DNA from: Zeus faber
Lineage: Eukaryota > Chordata > Actinopteri > Zeiformes > Zeidae
Direction: 5' to 3'
DNA length: 64,000 nucleotides
Assembly: GCA_960531495.1 (NCBI GenBank)
Contig: OY482847.1
Coordinates: 9,404,992 to 9,468,991, forward strand
Shown here: one piece after another, positions 36,441 to 49,438 of the stretch
Position numbering within the stretch: position 1 is the stretch's first letter
How the letters are laid out: the number at the start of each line of letters is the position of its first letter
Notes under the pieces: model-generated
What the model was told of the DNA's origin: nothing
Database searches by the model: none
The model's input: the letters and a program-made list of their open reading frames with translations, nothing else
Translations under genes and position numbers: made by a program

Positions 36441-37925
36441 AGGAACACAACAAACGATACATTACTTCACTGTTGGTGAATGCATATTATATTATACAGA
36501 AATACTTACTGGGTATTTGATTTCCCCCCCGTGGCCCGATCGTTTCTTCCACAGAAGAAAAATGGAATGAAACGATCGAGTTACACAAATAGAAACATTC
36601 AAATATTATTTACAAAAGACAAGACTCGATATATCATCAGTTATGCTAAAGGATTATTTATGAGTAAATGATTGTGATGATATTTCTCATGCAACTTTTC
36701 TATTCGTTATTATTGGGTGAGACTGCATGTGTTTTTACTCATCATATAAGCATCATTTAGATTTTAATTGCACAACTTTATTGTCAGAATAAAAAATCCC
36801 AAACACCTTCTACCTGTAATGACCAATGACCAGCAATGACCAATCAGCATTCAGCATGCTCAACAGCCTCATCAGTAATTACAGAAATGTACTTTTAATT
36901 ATTTAAAATTAAGTTATAAATGCATTGTTGTTATTATCATGATGATTAATGTTGATTGTATATTTTTTAATTATTTAAATTTTGCCAAATTAATGGTCTT
37001 TTTCCCAAATAAACTTTATTGTCCAAATTTTCAGGCATAATCAAATATTGAATCACAGATATTAACTAGATTATTGAAGCTATGTTTAAATTCTTCCATA
37101 TGTCATATAGATAATCATGCATGTACAGCCAGAAGCAGAGAGATGACTGACCTTGTATGTCATCATGATAATATTACAATAAATACATAAATAAATCATT
37201 ATATTTTTTGTCTGCATTTTACCAATTTTAATTCCAAATGAACATATTGGGAAAGATAAACATAACAAACATTTTCCAGAAAAAAATATTTCAACCATCT
37301 TGATCCACCTATATACACACTGTAGTACACACCACAACCCAAGAACTACCCAAATGAGCTGAAGTTCATCTTTAAACAAGTGAAAATATGAACAAGGTCA
37401 GGTTGTTTTGCCGGGTATGAATTCGATATATTTTTATTTTTATTTTGTTTTGGGCACTTTTCCCCCACACATCACCACGGATCCACTGACTGCACTGATC
37501 TGATCTGATCTCACAACCCCCCGGTGAACAGAGGAGTCGATAGTTCCCTCCATCCGTCCAGCACCCGCCATCCCTGCTTAAGTAGTTTGTAACCCTGAGT
37601 AGTAACTCCCACTACCACCACCTCCGGGAAAACAAACCCCTCAAAAAACAGCCCGAGAATCGGAGAGAAGACGACTCGGACGCAGATGGTTCCTAGCGCG
37701 CCATTGGTTTCAGGTCTGACAGAGGAAGCTTTTCATCCCTTTGTTTGCATCTGTGTCGGCGTTAGAATCCCATTTCCACAGTGTCGTCCGCTGACGGAGG
37801 TGCACGGAGCAGATGTCCGGGGGCCTCATCCCTTCAGATCCGAGTGCTGTTCCGTGATGGACGGTAGAATGATGAACGGATTGATTCAAGGTCAAATTGT
37901 GATCACGCTTAATGTTCTATACTAT
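36441..37925. other. Intergenic, no gene seen
   Basis: AT-rich unique sequence to 37,400, then a moderately GC-rich stretch. No supported gene. Confidence 0.5.
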
Positions 37926-38145
37926 ATTTTAATTTTCTAGTTCATTTTTAGGTCACTTGGGCATTGCCATTTTCTAAATATATTTTTTGGGGTTAATTCT
38001 TCGGTTTATTGTAAATTGCCGATTTGTTCTATTAATTATTGCCGACTGTTTTGATGCGAGCTTCTGTAACACTGCAATCTCGCTCCATGGATTAATAAAG
38101 AATCTATATGTTATATCTATCCATGCATCCATCCATCCATCTGAT
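37926..38145 (+). mobile_element. 3' tail of a LINE
   Basis: It ends GCAATCTCGCTCCATGGATT then AATAAAGAATCTATATG and a short (CATC)n. This is a variant of the same tail as at 21.3-21.6 kb. No coding part. Confidence 0.55.
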
Positions 38146-39350
38146 ATTTATCCATAGCACCATGACACTGCAGTCCAACAACCCTTCCTCTCCTAGTCTC
38201 TATGAAGGTGTTATTTAGTCAAACATTATAAATATACTTCATACAGTCCTTATCAATGACTATAATTCTGAACATTACAAATTTGTTGAATATTTCTTGG
38301 ACACATGTCACTGGAAACTCCAATCCTGAAAATACTGCTCTCCAACAAACGAATCTGGACACAGAACAGGGCGGGCTTTTTCATGAGATGATGGGCTGGA
38401 TCAACCAGGACTGAGAACCCGGCAGGAGCCCAGCGTCGTGCCCCTCATCAGAACTCCAGTGGAGGCTTCTGTGTCGTCTCTTCTCTCCGAAAGAATCTTA
38501 AAAGCGGCTGTCAACGCGGCGCTCCCAGGTAAAACACAGTTAAAACATCTCCTCAAACTACCGAGCAACACAATGCTGCACCCACTGTTAAATGACAGGT
38601 TAAATAGCATATCAGATCTTACGCATGTAAAGACATATAAATCAGGATCACAATGAGTTTAGTCAAGTACATTCACATTTACAAGGAATTTGTTGTGGTG
38701 AGGATTGGCATTTATTCTACAGACAATTGGCGTGAAAAACTGATTTTTTTTCCCCAGCAGATCTGGGGAAAAAAAAAAAATTTAATTAAATTGAAGTAAA
38801 ATAAAAATAGCCAAATATACACAAATAGACCAACAAAAACAAAAAACAGAACTAGTCAAATATATGAAAATATTCAGAAATTATAAAAAAGAATTAAGTA
38901 GCGTTTCATGCTTTATATGAAACACTACTTTTATCTTACACATTTTGCCAAGGAAATATAGACAAGACAGAATTGTGAGACATAAACTGATGCATGAAGT
39001 GTAAGAATGAAACCTTTCTCATCTATAAATGTCAGATAAATCAGTCTGATGTGTTGTCATTCCTCCTTTTATGCAGAATGGATTTAAAGTATAGAATCAA
39101 AGCAGGGTTTGAAAATCTGGAGAATAGTGTCTTGGTTACAAGAAAACGGGCAATTATGCCCACGCTGATCTCGTATAAAGAGATAAAGGTTCGGCAGCGG
39201 CATATGTGTTCCGGACCGCTGCTGTAGCTGAAAAAATATAGGAAATTTTGATCATCTGAAAAGAAAATGCTTTGGAAAGACACCGCTGTGATAAATGACT
39301 TGCACTGTACATTATACAGCAATGACCAACTGGGGCTTGTAATTCAGGAA
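38146..39350. other. Intergenic, no gene seen; small hairpin
   Basis: Unique AT-rich sequence. A hairpin lies at 38,897-38,929 (AGTAGCGTTTCAT / ATGAAACACTACT, one mismatch, 7-base loop). Confidence 0.5.
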
Positions 39351-39359
39351 CATTTGTGA

Positions 39360-40230
39360 AATTAAATTTTTATCTGCCTTAAGAAAATACGATTATGGCA
39401 GGGATATCACACAGTAATAAATTGGTCCCTGTGTCCGTAAAGAGCCTTTTTTCCCTCTGATGTAATTTGTGTGAAAACAACATGGCACAGTTCAAATAAA
39501 GGAGACAGGCCCAAACGATCTCAAGTCCCTTCTTTTTTCCTCTTTCCCAGGCCATTGGTGTCAAACAACGACAGACCATTCCCCGGCTTGTTTCCCCGCT
39601 CCAAATCTAATATAGATTGCTGTGGACTGGAAAATACATCATCTGCCAGCGCCTTAAACAAGCCGACCAGCAGCACCGCAAAGTTAGTGGAGTGGACGTT
39701 TCTGTAATTGGCACACAGTTTGGTAGGAGAAATAATTGGCTCGTTTTAGTCACTTGAGTGATAACTGGAAAACACACCCAGAAGGGATGGATGTTTGGCT
39801 CTCCGGGGAATAATCTGGAAAAACCTCTATATTTATTCTCCGTCTCAGGAAAAAAACAAAAAAAACCCATCCCATAGATTTGATTGTCTTGTGTGACAAG
39901 GATATAAAGGAGGGGGAAGATTAATGATCGAAGGTGCTCCTTTAAGTCCCATTATGCAATGCCCTTCACTTCCTTTCTCACCCCAAATGCTGCAGCTCCC
40001 TATTTAAATCAGGCTTCCCCCCCTACACCACCAAAAAGAAACAGATCCCATTGTATCTCCTGGTGTAAATTTGGGGCCATACACAATTAATTAGGTTTAG
40101 AGCAGCTGAAGTGGCGCATTTAGGATTAGAACAAATCTTCCCAGGGCATCAAAGTCACTTTAGCCTTTAAATTACTAGACTAATTAAGACAAGGCTTTTC
40201 TTGGTATGAATACTGGCTTTTTTTTTTAGG
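39360..40230. promoter_or_regulatory. Candidate conserved non-coding block
   Basis: Nearly 900 bases almost free of simple repeats, with many words typical of enhancer DNA: ACACAATTAATTAGGTTTAG, GGGCATCAAAGTCACTTTAG, AATTACTAGACTAATTAAGA. There is no open frame with splice context. This is a texture-based call only. Confidence 0.35.
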
Positions 40231-40930
40231 AGTACGAGCATTTATATTCTTTCTCCATGGGAAAGAGTGGCTCGGTTTTTATTATGATTGGGTTTGATGT
40301 GGCGCACAAGCATCCAGGTACTAACGTCTCCGGGACAACAATGAGAGCGGACTCTGCAAGGTGAGAAGCCTTGACACCCCCATTGAAGAGGGTCCAGGAG
40401 GTTGTTCTCAGAGAGGGAAGAGTGAGAGAGAGAGAGAGAGAGAGACTAGATTGGAGACTGTTCATTCAAGCATTTGAGAATGGAAGGACTGAACGGATAC
40501 AGGTCTGTAATTATGGACAGCAGTGGGGTCAAGGGGAGGTCTCTTAAGTGGAGGCTTGACTCTCTCTCAGTCTTGAAGGCAGCATATAGAAAGCCTGCGC
40601 CTCGCGTGGATCGCATAGGATCCTCCCAATAGAGACGGTAGTGGGACAAAGATTCAGAAGAGGGGGAAGTATGTTGGTGTCAGGATGAGGGAAGGTAAGG
40701 ACTGAAACTTCTCTAACTGGACTTTAAAGCCTCCCATAAGCGTGGGTGGATTGCCATCTTCTGGGAAGAATTTGAGAACTATGTGTATTTTGTGAAAGAA
40801 GTTACCGGGGGGGTCAGTACATTCTTCGTCGCCCCTCGATGGATGTAGATGCTCCGATGCATCAGCTGGAGCTCAAGCCACAAATTAAGCCTTGTAGATC
40901 TCATATGAGTGAAGATTCAGCAACTGGGTT
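40231..40930. other. Intergenic, no gene seen; short (GA)n
   Basis: A GA run at 40,424-40,444. The rest is unique and unassigned. Confidence 0.5.
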
Positions 40931-40934
40931 GTTT

Positions 40935-41075
40935 ATTTCAAATTTGTGCAGAAACCGATTTTGGTGGACTGCTGAAGTGAAATAAGTGAAAGTTACGGAG
41001 AAAATAGAAAATGGAACTCATGCTGAAACCCCATTGGCTGACCTCACTTTAGTGTCACTTGAGACTTCCAGTGCA
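40935..41075. mobile_element. Diverged fragment of the 12.2-kb MITE family
   Basis: GGTGGACTGCTGAAGTGAAA with flanks and GCTGAAACCCCATTGGCTGA match 12,580-12,700 (GTGGACTGATGAGGTGAAGT; GCTTAAACCCCAGTGGCTCA) at roughly 75-80% by eye. Neither end is seen. Confidence 0.45.
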
Positions 41076-41189
41076 GTGCGAACGCAACCAGAAAAAAAGC
41101 CCTTGATGGTATTTAGTTCGTAGGGGACCTCCACAGTTCCTAGTTCCCCTCAGGGAGTCCCCAGAACTGTGCGGTGCGAAAACGCCTAT

Positions 41190-41385
41190 ACATACACACA
41201 CATACACACACATATACTGAACATACATACATACATACATACATTAATACATACATACTTACATACATATATTCACACATACATACATATATACACACAT
41301 ACATAAATACATACACACATACATACAAACATACACAAACACATACATACATCCATCCATCCATCCATACATCCATCCATACTGT

Positions 41386-41450
<65 letters not shown>

Positions 41451-41480
41451 AATACATACATACATACATACATACATCTG
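41190..41480. repeat. (ACAT)n, (CATC)n and (CA)n microsatellite cluster
   Basis: ACAT-type units from 41,190, CATC units at about 41,350-41,382, CA at 41,392-41,447, then CATA again. The Tyr/Val/Cys- and Thr/His-rich open frames on both strands come from it. Confidence 0.95.
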
Positions 41481-42065
41481 TTCATCCCAAACACATTTTC
41501 TATTGTCCATCTTTTGTCAATGACTTTAATACGTACTATAAGTGCTTTGCATTAAATTAACCAGTACAAAGTCAATAACTTGGGAGCGGGATGAAAGTGA
41601 AAACCTTTGATTCTATCGGATGCTGGGGGAAAGGGGCTGGAGTTCTGTGCTAGCCGATCCAGTTGCTTGCTCGCCTTGGCGCGTTAGTCACTGGCCTCGG
41701 TAGCTGATTTACCAGCCTTGTCCCTTACCCTGCACCATAGCTTTATCACTGGCACATTTAACATTTATCCTGCTGCAGTGAATAACTGTAAAATGGGGAT
41801 TCATGTCAACTCTTCACTTCAGGCAGCAAAACAATTGCTTGTAATGTTTCAGCTGCAGAAATTTCAGGTCATTTTTTTCAGTTATTTGGTAAATGTGAAT
41901 CAATATCAAACTAAATAAAAGTAATTCTAATTTGCTGCCTTGTTACAAATGCAAAATGAGAAGATGTGATTTCACCCACTCTAGTTCTGTGCTTCTGTGG
42001 TTTGAACCTGGGTCACTGTTCCTTTCAGCCTCATGATCAACACGTTTTCTTACCTTCTTTAGAAA
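41481..42065. other. Intergenic, no gene seen
   Basis: Unique sequence. GGTTTGAACC near 41,999-42,008 resembles a pol III B box on the minus strand but has no convincing partner. Confidence 0.5.
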
Positions 42066-42067
42066 TT

Positions 42068-42068
<1 letters not shown>

Positions 42069-42107
<39 letters not shown>
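42069..42107. repeat. (AT)n microsatellite
   Basis: About 19 AT units. Confidence 0.95.
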
Positions 42108-42113
<6 letters not shown>

Positions 42114-43740
42114 TCTTTCTATGAGCATGTCATGGACAAGTTCAAGTCTGACTCAAGATGATGCGCCAAAGGTTTGCAAAGCCACTACTCTCAAGAACAT
42201 CCAACATATTTGAAAAATACAGGATTTTCTCCAGCCGCTGAAATGCGATTAAAAGAGTGAGATTACTGAAGGTGAATAAGACGATGAATAAGGAAGTTGA
42301 CTCCGACGACATGCGCTTTACAGTTTATTAGTTGTGGAAAAACACAATTCTTAAGTCAGAAATTGGGAAAATACACAGTAAATGGGTAGTAATGAATTGA
42401 ATGGAATAGAATAAAACAGAATAATATGAAATGCCTGAATGAAATTCGCAGACTTTTTTTTGTGATGGACTGAACGACATTTAAACCACAGCATTTTCGA
42501 CTTTAGAAGAGTAGGGAGCATGGGACGGGGGGTGTGCAGATACGTACAGTGCACCCTCTAGTTATTTATATGTCAAATTTAACTGTATATAAATAAATGC
42601 AACAAAGGGTAAATGCGGTCATGCATGTATTCAAATTTTAAATGCATGGGTTTAAATTCTGTTCTGTTTAGCATGGGTAAAAAGCATCTACTGGTTTCAC
42701 TTTTTTCGTGCTCATAGTCAAGAAAATGAAGTGTTAAGTGTAGGTTGGGCGAGAATAGGGATAAAGGGTCATACCCTCAGTATGAATTTCATTCATAGTT
42801 ACAATTAAACTGGATATAAATGTCAGCTATGCGCACCTGGCTGAAAATTGGAATGTACCCATCAGCCAGTGCGGTAAACATTTCCATAGTAACAGCGAGC
42901 TCCACCAATCAGAGATGTTGCTGTTACACGTGAGGTTCGAATTATATGTTAGGTCAAATTTAGTTGCCCTATTGACCGTACCACCTTTCTAAAAGTTGAC
43001 CTTATCTCGGTAGCTCTTTTAATTGCTGAGATATAGGGCTTCAAAAGCGAACTCTGGTTGTGATTCAAAGGTTAATATCTCAGTTTCCACTGAGATAGGG
43101 TCACTGAAATCTCCCAAATTTACATATGTCAACCGACAAGATGAGACGAAAATGTGATTGGTTATGTTCTACGACAAAGAAAGAAATAATAAATCCAACC
43201 CTACCATCGCAGTGCAAAGTGTGGGTTCCAAGACCATTCATAATCTGAATGGAATATAATCCGGTTTTCTCTTTTTTTTACTTCATCATGGCACACAGAA
43301 GACAGTAGAAGACAGTAGAACACGTTTTTGGAAAGGTCTCAGCTTGTAGGTCTCAGGACTTTGCCCCGAAACTGACTTAAAATGAGTAGGTGATGTTTAG
43401 GGTTGCAATTTAATCCTAGTTAATTTAATCCTGTCCTGGTTAATATGATGATGATTCAACCAGGAAAGGAAAAAAATGAAACTGCCCAACATGACTAGTT
43501 TGACAGAAATGATCATGTAGAAACACTATTCATCTTTCCAAGTGAGAAAATTATATTCAGTCCTTTTTTAAAATAATTATTATTTGGGCTAGGTCAGCTT
43601 ACGTTGTTATGTAAAATTTAGAAGGTCAACTGTGACCATCCAGCTAATTCTGGTACAAATGTGACAAGTTTCATCCTGGTGCAGCGATAACTAGAGCACC
43701 ACGGCAAAAACAGTCTCAGTAATATAAATACACAATGCAT
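42108..43740. other. Intergenic; probably includes old repeat sequence
   Basis: No gene seen. At 42,960-43,110 short phrases recur (GACCTTATCTCGGTAGC, GCTGAGATATAGGG, TAATATCTCAGTTTCCACTG AGATAGGG-type), a pattern of decayed dispersed repeats. Bases 43,215-43,275 match 16,074-16,131. Confidence 0.45.
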
Positions 43741-43773
43741 CCCCCCCCCCCCCCACACACACACACACACACA
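43741..43773. repeat. Poly-C then (CA)n
   Basis: About 14 C, then about 9 CA units. Confidence 0.9.
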
Positions 43774-44165
43774 AAAAAAACAAATCACAGCAAATAAATA
43801 CTTGATTATAATGTATGAAATGTTTCTGATCAGTCAGCTGAAAAACTAATTTCATTTTCTCATTAGAAGTCTCTGCCTGAGGTCTATTCTCATGTCAATG
43901 TTTATTACTCTGAAAATGGAATATTAAAATCATCAGCTTGTTCAGAATCAGAGCAGTGGATTACAATTTATGACAGAGACAGAGAGAGGGAGAGGGAGCG
44001 AGAGAGAGGGAAAGATATTAAAAAAGGACTACAAAAGAGGGTATCCATCTCATCTTTACTGGGACACTGGATTTACAGTGCACATGACCTTTCATTCCCC
44101 AGAGGATTGTTGCCATGCAGCCTTTGTGCTTTTCACTCGGCATGAGGAGGGTTTCTGAATAAATA
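43774..44165. other. Intergenic, no gene seen
   Basis: Unique sequence with a GA-rich stretch near 43,975-44,015. Confidence 0.5.
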
Positions 44166-44183
44166 AATATATATATATATATA

Positions 44184-44252
<69 letters not shown>
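44166..44252. repeat. (TA)n then (CA)n microsatellite
   Basis: TA at 44,167-44,192 and CA at 44,196-44,251, directly abutting the left end of a Tc1 copy. Confidence 0.95.
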
Positions 44253-44254
<2 letters not shown>

Positions 44255-44257
<3 letters not shown>

Positions 44258-45015
44258 ACAGATGATCAGCCACAATAATAAAACCACTGACAGGTGAAGT
44301 GAGTAAAATTGCTCATCTGTTTCCAATGGCACCTGTCAAGGGGTGGGATATATTAGGCAGGAAGTGAACAGTCAGTTCTTGAAGTTGATGTGTTGGAAGC
44401 AGGAAAAATGGAAAAGCGTAAGGATCTGAGAGACTTTGACAAGGAACAAATTGTGATGCTAGACGACTGGGTCAGAGCATCTCCAAAACGACAGGTCTTG
44501 TGGGGTGTTCCCGCTATGCAGTGGTTAGTACCAACCAAAAGTGGTCCAAGGAAGGACCAGCGACAGATTCATGGACGCCCATGGCTCATTGATGAGCATG
44601 GGGAGTCTAGCCCATCTGGTTCGATTCCACAGATAGAAAGGTGTCATAACACACAATGCATCACAGCTTGCTGCGTATGGGGCTGTGTAGCTGCAGAGCA
44701 GTCAGAGTGTCCATGCTGACCCCTGTCCAACTCTGAAAGCCCCTACAATGGGCGCGTAAGCGTCAGAACTGAACCATGGAGCAATGGAAGAAGGTGGCCT
44801 GATCTGATGAATCACGTTTTCTTCTACATCATGTGGATGGGCGGGGTTGGGGTCCGATCCCATCGAGCATCTGTGGGATGTGCTGGAGCAAGAAGCCCGA
44901 TCCATGGGGGCCCCACCTCCCAACTTACAGGACTTAAAGAATCTGCTTCTAACGTCTTGGTGCCAGATACCACAGGACACCTTCAGAGGTCTTGTGGAGT
45001 TCATGCCTGCATGCA
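44255..45015 (+). pseudogene. Tc1/mariner transposon, copy 1 (internally deleted, frameshifted)
   Basis: It starts GATGATCAGCCACAATAATA, related to the terminus TACACYGATCAGCCATAACA of a well-known fish/frog Tc1 family. The transposase start is at 44,408 (MEKRKDLRDFDKEQIVML). A one-base loss (GTGATGCTAGACGAC for GTGATGGCTAGACGAC) breaks the frame, so the second piece reads DDWVRASPKRQVLWGV. Later recognisable parts are HGRP.LIDE.GE, SCVW/RMGL.-type text and EQWKKVA.SDESRF. The sequence then jumps from the HVDGR region (44,840) to the IEHLWDVLEQEARS region (44,865), skipping the middle of the catalytic domain including the second Asp. It ends at 45,015 before the right terminus and runs into (GT)n. 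Dead element. Confidence 0.88.
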
Positions 45016-45025
45016 TGTGGTAGTG

Positions 45026-45170
<145 letters not shown>

Positions 45171-46085
45171 ATATACTGTATATATACACTGTATATTCAG
45201 AAACCCTCCTCCTACCTCCTCATATCACTAGGGTTGTTCTATATATGTATAACAGATTAACCAGATATACAGTTATACAGTTATACCTTAATTACAGGAC
45301 CATACCAGCGTAAAATTGTGTTTTAGCCATTTTACAATAGTGTGAGCACACGCACGCTTTACACCATTTTCATTCTCTATTTTTGGGTCTTGGAAAATTC
45401 TGGCGGTACAAGAAGAAGCATAGCTTCAAATGATCTCCTGGTCACAGTTACACAGTAACGCATGTTTTTGTTAAAGGTACCTTTTTACAATTCTGCCATA
45501 TGTGGTATTTGATCATTCCACGTGAAAGCAGTGGAGCTCATTGTAAGGTAGGTTTCTCACCATCTCCTTATGATTTCCTAAAACCTGAAAACCAGAAATG
45601 TGAGCTACCGTATCACCAGGAAATTGGAAAGGGGTAATGTAAAATGTGTGCTGACTAGTCAAAAGCCTAAAACCCGATAAAAACTTGCCAAAAAGCTTTG
45701 TTAACCAGTCTCCCATATTGTAGAAACACATTCTCATTATTGTCAAAGAATGAGCGAATAAACCAGCGCACTCCAGATTTTGCAGAGCCCAAACATAAAC
45801 AAGCATTTAACCTCCGTTGCGCTGCCAAAACTCCAAGCCTGAATGTCAGACGACGGATGTAAGACAAATAATTACTTTCTAAAAACATTTTCCATTCAGC
45901 GTTACCAGGTTTCTTTGTTCCGAACACGCAGCTCCAGCGGCTAAAAAGCCCCCCCCCCCCAAAAAAAAAAAGCATTTTGTAAAAGGCCTGTGTAACCTTT
46001 TTGGAGATGGTTACAAATTTCCTTTTCAAAGCAAAACTCTACAAAGGCGGCAAGCCGTCATTTGATCAACATACATAAGCGGCAG
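45171..46085. other. Intergenic, no gene seen; poly-C/poly-A run
   Basis: Unique sequence with a C run and A run at 45,949-45,971. The minus-strand frames have no recognisable domain. Confidence 0.5.
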
Positions 46086-46091
46086 AGTGAT

Positions 46092-46112
46092 CCCCCCCCC
46101 CCCCCCCCCCCC
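46092..46112. repeat. Poly-C tract
   Basis: About 21 consecutive C. Confidence 0.95.
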
Positions 46113-46229
46113 TCGGATCCCAGCGCATGAAAGACAACAAAGAGCTCCAACCTTGTTGTATTTTTATTTATTTATTTTTTTAACAGATCAACAATACGGC
46201 GAAATGGTGTAAACTGTTGCAACAGTTAC

Positions 46230-46660
46230 AACATGAAGCCCAGCGAACACATCAACACCACCGCTGGGTCTGAGATACAACCCCCCTTCTAAAATAGCAT
46301 TACTGTGCACGTGTCCGAAGCATTCCACCCATTATCAACCCACTCGATTGGGGCTTTAATTGACCTGGGACGTCATTGAATGGTGATTCATTTAAAAGAA
46401 CAGGTTCAAAGAGGAGGGAAAACAGGGAGGATTTGTTTGTTGGTTTGTTTGTTGGTTGGTTCCACTTTGGCCTTTTCCAACTCCTCTGGTGGAACCTACG
46501 CAGAGCTCAGAACAAGGACACCACATATTGACCTCTTCCAGACGAGCAGGCCTGTAAACATCCCTTTGCTGGTAACAAATGTGATCAGTAAATATGTCAT
46601 GTTTCCAAGAGGACATCTTGTTTTCAAGCTTTCTTCTTAATTAGTCAAGAAACAAATATC
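46230..46660. promoter_or_regulatory. Candidate conserved non-coding element
   Basis: Unique sequence with words such as CGATTGGGGCTTTAATTGAC and GTGATTCATTTAAAAGAACA. A short GTTTGTTTGTTGGTT repeat lies inside it. No open frame has splice context. Low confidence. Confidence 0.25.
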
Positions 46661-47074
46661 AATCGCAGCCTTCACCTACAACTACCACCAAAACTTTGGG
46701 GAGAATAGAGCGGCACTTAAACCCTCAACGGCTTCAGAAAAAACATCTTCTCGAGGGCCGAGACAACATGGTATTACACTGAAGCACGTCGGGACCAAAG
46801 ATGTTCAAGCACCTCAGGATGCATTAGGATTTAGGTAAAAGATGAGAAACATGAAGTAGCTGTATGGTGTGTCGGTAACAGGAAAACCTTCATGGTTTAG
46901 TGTTTCTTTTTTGTCCTTTTTTTATTCATTGTTGACTATTATTCAGTTGGTAAAGCTGGTTAGCAGGTTGTTATGGGGGGTGCACCGTAAAACATACCTG
47001 TAAAATGTCATGCAGCAAGCCCAGCTAGGACAAAGAATTTAAGGGGCAGCTTAGAATGCTAACGGAGATCAATT
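46661..47074. other. Intergenic, no gene seen
   Basis: Unique sequence before the minisatellite. Confidence 0.5.
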
Positions 47075-47650
47075 GCCTACCTCATGGTGATGGTGATGGG
47101 TAGTGGGTGATGGGTAATGAGGATCAGTAATCATGGTGGGTGAAGGGGGATGGGTTATGGGTGATGAGGATTGTAATGGGGATGGGTGAAGAGTCATTGG
47201 TGTTGGGTTATGGGTGGTGAGGATGGGTGATGGTGATGGGTGATGGGTGATAAGGATGGGTGATGAGTGATCTGTGGTGGGTGATGGGTGATAGGTAGTG
47301 GGGATGGGTAATGGGTGATTTGTGATGGCTGGTGGGGAGGGGTGATGGGTGATGGGGATTGGTGATGGGTGATGGGGATGGGTGATGGGTGTAGAATTAT
47401 GGGTGATGGGTATGGGTGATGGGTGTAGGGTAATGGGGATAGGTGATGAGTGATGGGTGATGGGTGATGGCTAGTGGGTGATGGGTATCGGCGATGGGTG
47501 TTGGGTGATGGGGATGTGTGATGAGTGATTAGTGATGGGGATGAGTGATGGGTGTTGGGTGATGGGGATGTGTGATGAGTGATGGGTGATGGGGATGAGT
47601 GATGGGTGATGGGTGATGAGGATGGGTGATGGGTAATGGGTGATTTGGAG
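47075..47650. repeat. G-rich minisatellite (GGGTGAT)n and variants
   Basis: Nearly 580 bases of short units built from GGGTGAT, GGGGAT, GAGGAT and GTGAT in changing order. The G-rich strand is the plus strand throughout. The Pro/Ile/Thr/His-rich frame on the minus strand is a by-product. Confidence 0.95.
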
Positions 47651-48410
47651 CTGGGACAAGAGACCCTCTGCCGCCTTGGCCAAACTGATCAGCCTTTACA
47701 GGGAGGTGGCACCTGCACTTAATTGGGTGGAGCTGGCTCTAATGGTGGACCTGGTCCTAGATTACTTAATAGATATAATGTAATAATAGATATATACGCT
47801 TTTTAATCTAAGTCTGTATGACAATAACTACAAAAGGTTCAACCACTACCATGTTGCAATCAACCTTCCATTTTGCTCAAACCCAACAAAGAACGTTGTA
47901 GGTCGGACAGGTCGTGAATCATTTTGATTATTCAAGTTGGCGTGCAGCCTCAAGCCATCAAACGTTGGAATATTGTCCATTTCCCCCCCCGGGAAACGAC
48001 ACGTTTTACAACATACTCCGCTTTATACTCATCCACTTTAGATTCATGGATTCACGATCAGTTTTAGAATTCTGGCTTTCAAAGAGCTAATCTTTCCACA
48101 GTCATAAGCCCCTACTCCATATACCAAAAAAAAACATGTGTCCTGACCTTTTCACCGAGACCTTCCATTTATTTTCTAATACATTTCTCCTTGTGAGTTG
48201 CCCTGTTCTCATCGTCACAGAAAAGGTCAAAGCAAGCGCTCAGGTCTGATGTCCACCACTCCACTGAGCTGTGTCACCTTTCATTTCCACAGAATCATTC
48301 AGACATTTTCATTTTTCTATTATTATGTTGTATTGCACCAATATGGTTAAAATATAGAAACAATGTTGTTTATTATAATGTTTACTTAAATAGGAAATCA
48401 CTCGAAAAAG
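47651..48410. other. Intergenic, no gene seen
   Basis: Unique sequence. No supported gene. Confidence 0.5.
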
Positions 48411-48625
48411 ACAATAATAATAATAATAATAATAATAATAATCATAATTAGAAGTAGTAGTAGTAGTGTTCATATTATTAGTATTATTATTACTATCATA
48501 TATTTCATTATATTAATATATATATATATATATATATATTATGATTGCCTATTGTGTTTTATGAGAGCCACTGTATCGCCACAATTTGCGCAGTATCTAT
48601 CTATCTATCTATCTATCTATCTACT
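48411..48625. repeat. (AAT)n, (AT)n and (CTAT)n microsatellites
   Basis: AAT at 48,413-48,442, TAG units near 48,453-48,466, AT at 48,518-48,540 and CTAT at 48,595-48,622. Confidence 0.93.
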
Positions 48626-49438
48626 TTGCATGACCAAAGCACTACGTATGGCGCTGGTTACACAATGAAAGAATCCCACAGATGTTGTCTACATGCAGAG
48701 CCTCCATTAGGTCGGTGGCGGTCAGAGTATCTCTCTTCTTCTGCTCCCTCCACGTCCTCCACAACACGACGCAGGAAACAACCGTAACAGTGTTTTGCAG
48801 TGCGCGCGCGTCGTACGTCTCCTCCCCCCAACCCCATTCCTTTCTAAACACAGACATAACTTGAATAACCATAACCCGCAAAAAAAAAAAAAAACACCAA
48901 AAAAACAAAAAAAAACGACGGTGCTGAAGCTCGTCATTAATCAACAATGGCACAGCAAACTCATTTGTATTGTTACGGATCGAAATCCAGGATTGAGGAC
49001 ATTGTGAAGAAATGACCTCCTTATGCATGTGGACGGGGGGTGGGGGGGAGGGTGGGGGAGGCAGCTGTCAAATCAACATTGATAGATGATGCTGCCGCAG
49101 ATTATGAACACAGAATTAGCACATTAGGACTCGCATGATAAATAGACTCCACCGGCAGCACCACCCAGTCTCCCCCGAATCACCCTCAAAGAGCAGCGAG
49201 ACAAATGGACAGCTCCTCCAGACTCAGGCAGATTTCAGGGAGACGCTTTCGGCATTTAAATTTAGATTCAGATTCAGATTCAGACTGAGAAGGTCTAATG
49301 ATGTGACCTCTGTGTGTGTTTTTTTTGGGGGGGGAGGGGGGGGTGAGGAGGGCGCCTCACGACTGTGTCACTGGGAAGTAATGAAGCGTGGGACGCCGAG
49401 GTATTGATTCCTGCCGCGGTCAGTGTTCTGCCGAAAGC
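48626..49438. other. Intergenic, no gene seen
   Basis: Mixed unique sequence with A runs (48,880-48,915) and G runs (49,034-49,060; 49,327-49,343). No supported gene. Confidence 0.5.

Noticed and set aside
38401-38660. Plus-strand open frame opening MPLIRTPVEASVSSLLSERI as a possible exon
   Set aside because: It has a plausible donor-like site (CCAGGTAAAA) but no acceptor, partner exon or recognisable domain.
41140-41560. Tyr/Val/Cys-rich and Thr/His-rich open frames on both strands
   Set aside because: They come from the ACAT and CA arrays.
41990-42040. Minus-strand B-box-like GGTTCAAACC as a tRNA or SINE
   Set aside because: No A box at the right distance and no SINE body could be recognised.
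49135-49407. Open frame with FRFRFRLRR-type repeats
   Set aside because: It arises from a short TTCAGA tandem repeat and a G run; no support as a gene.
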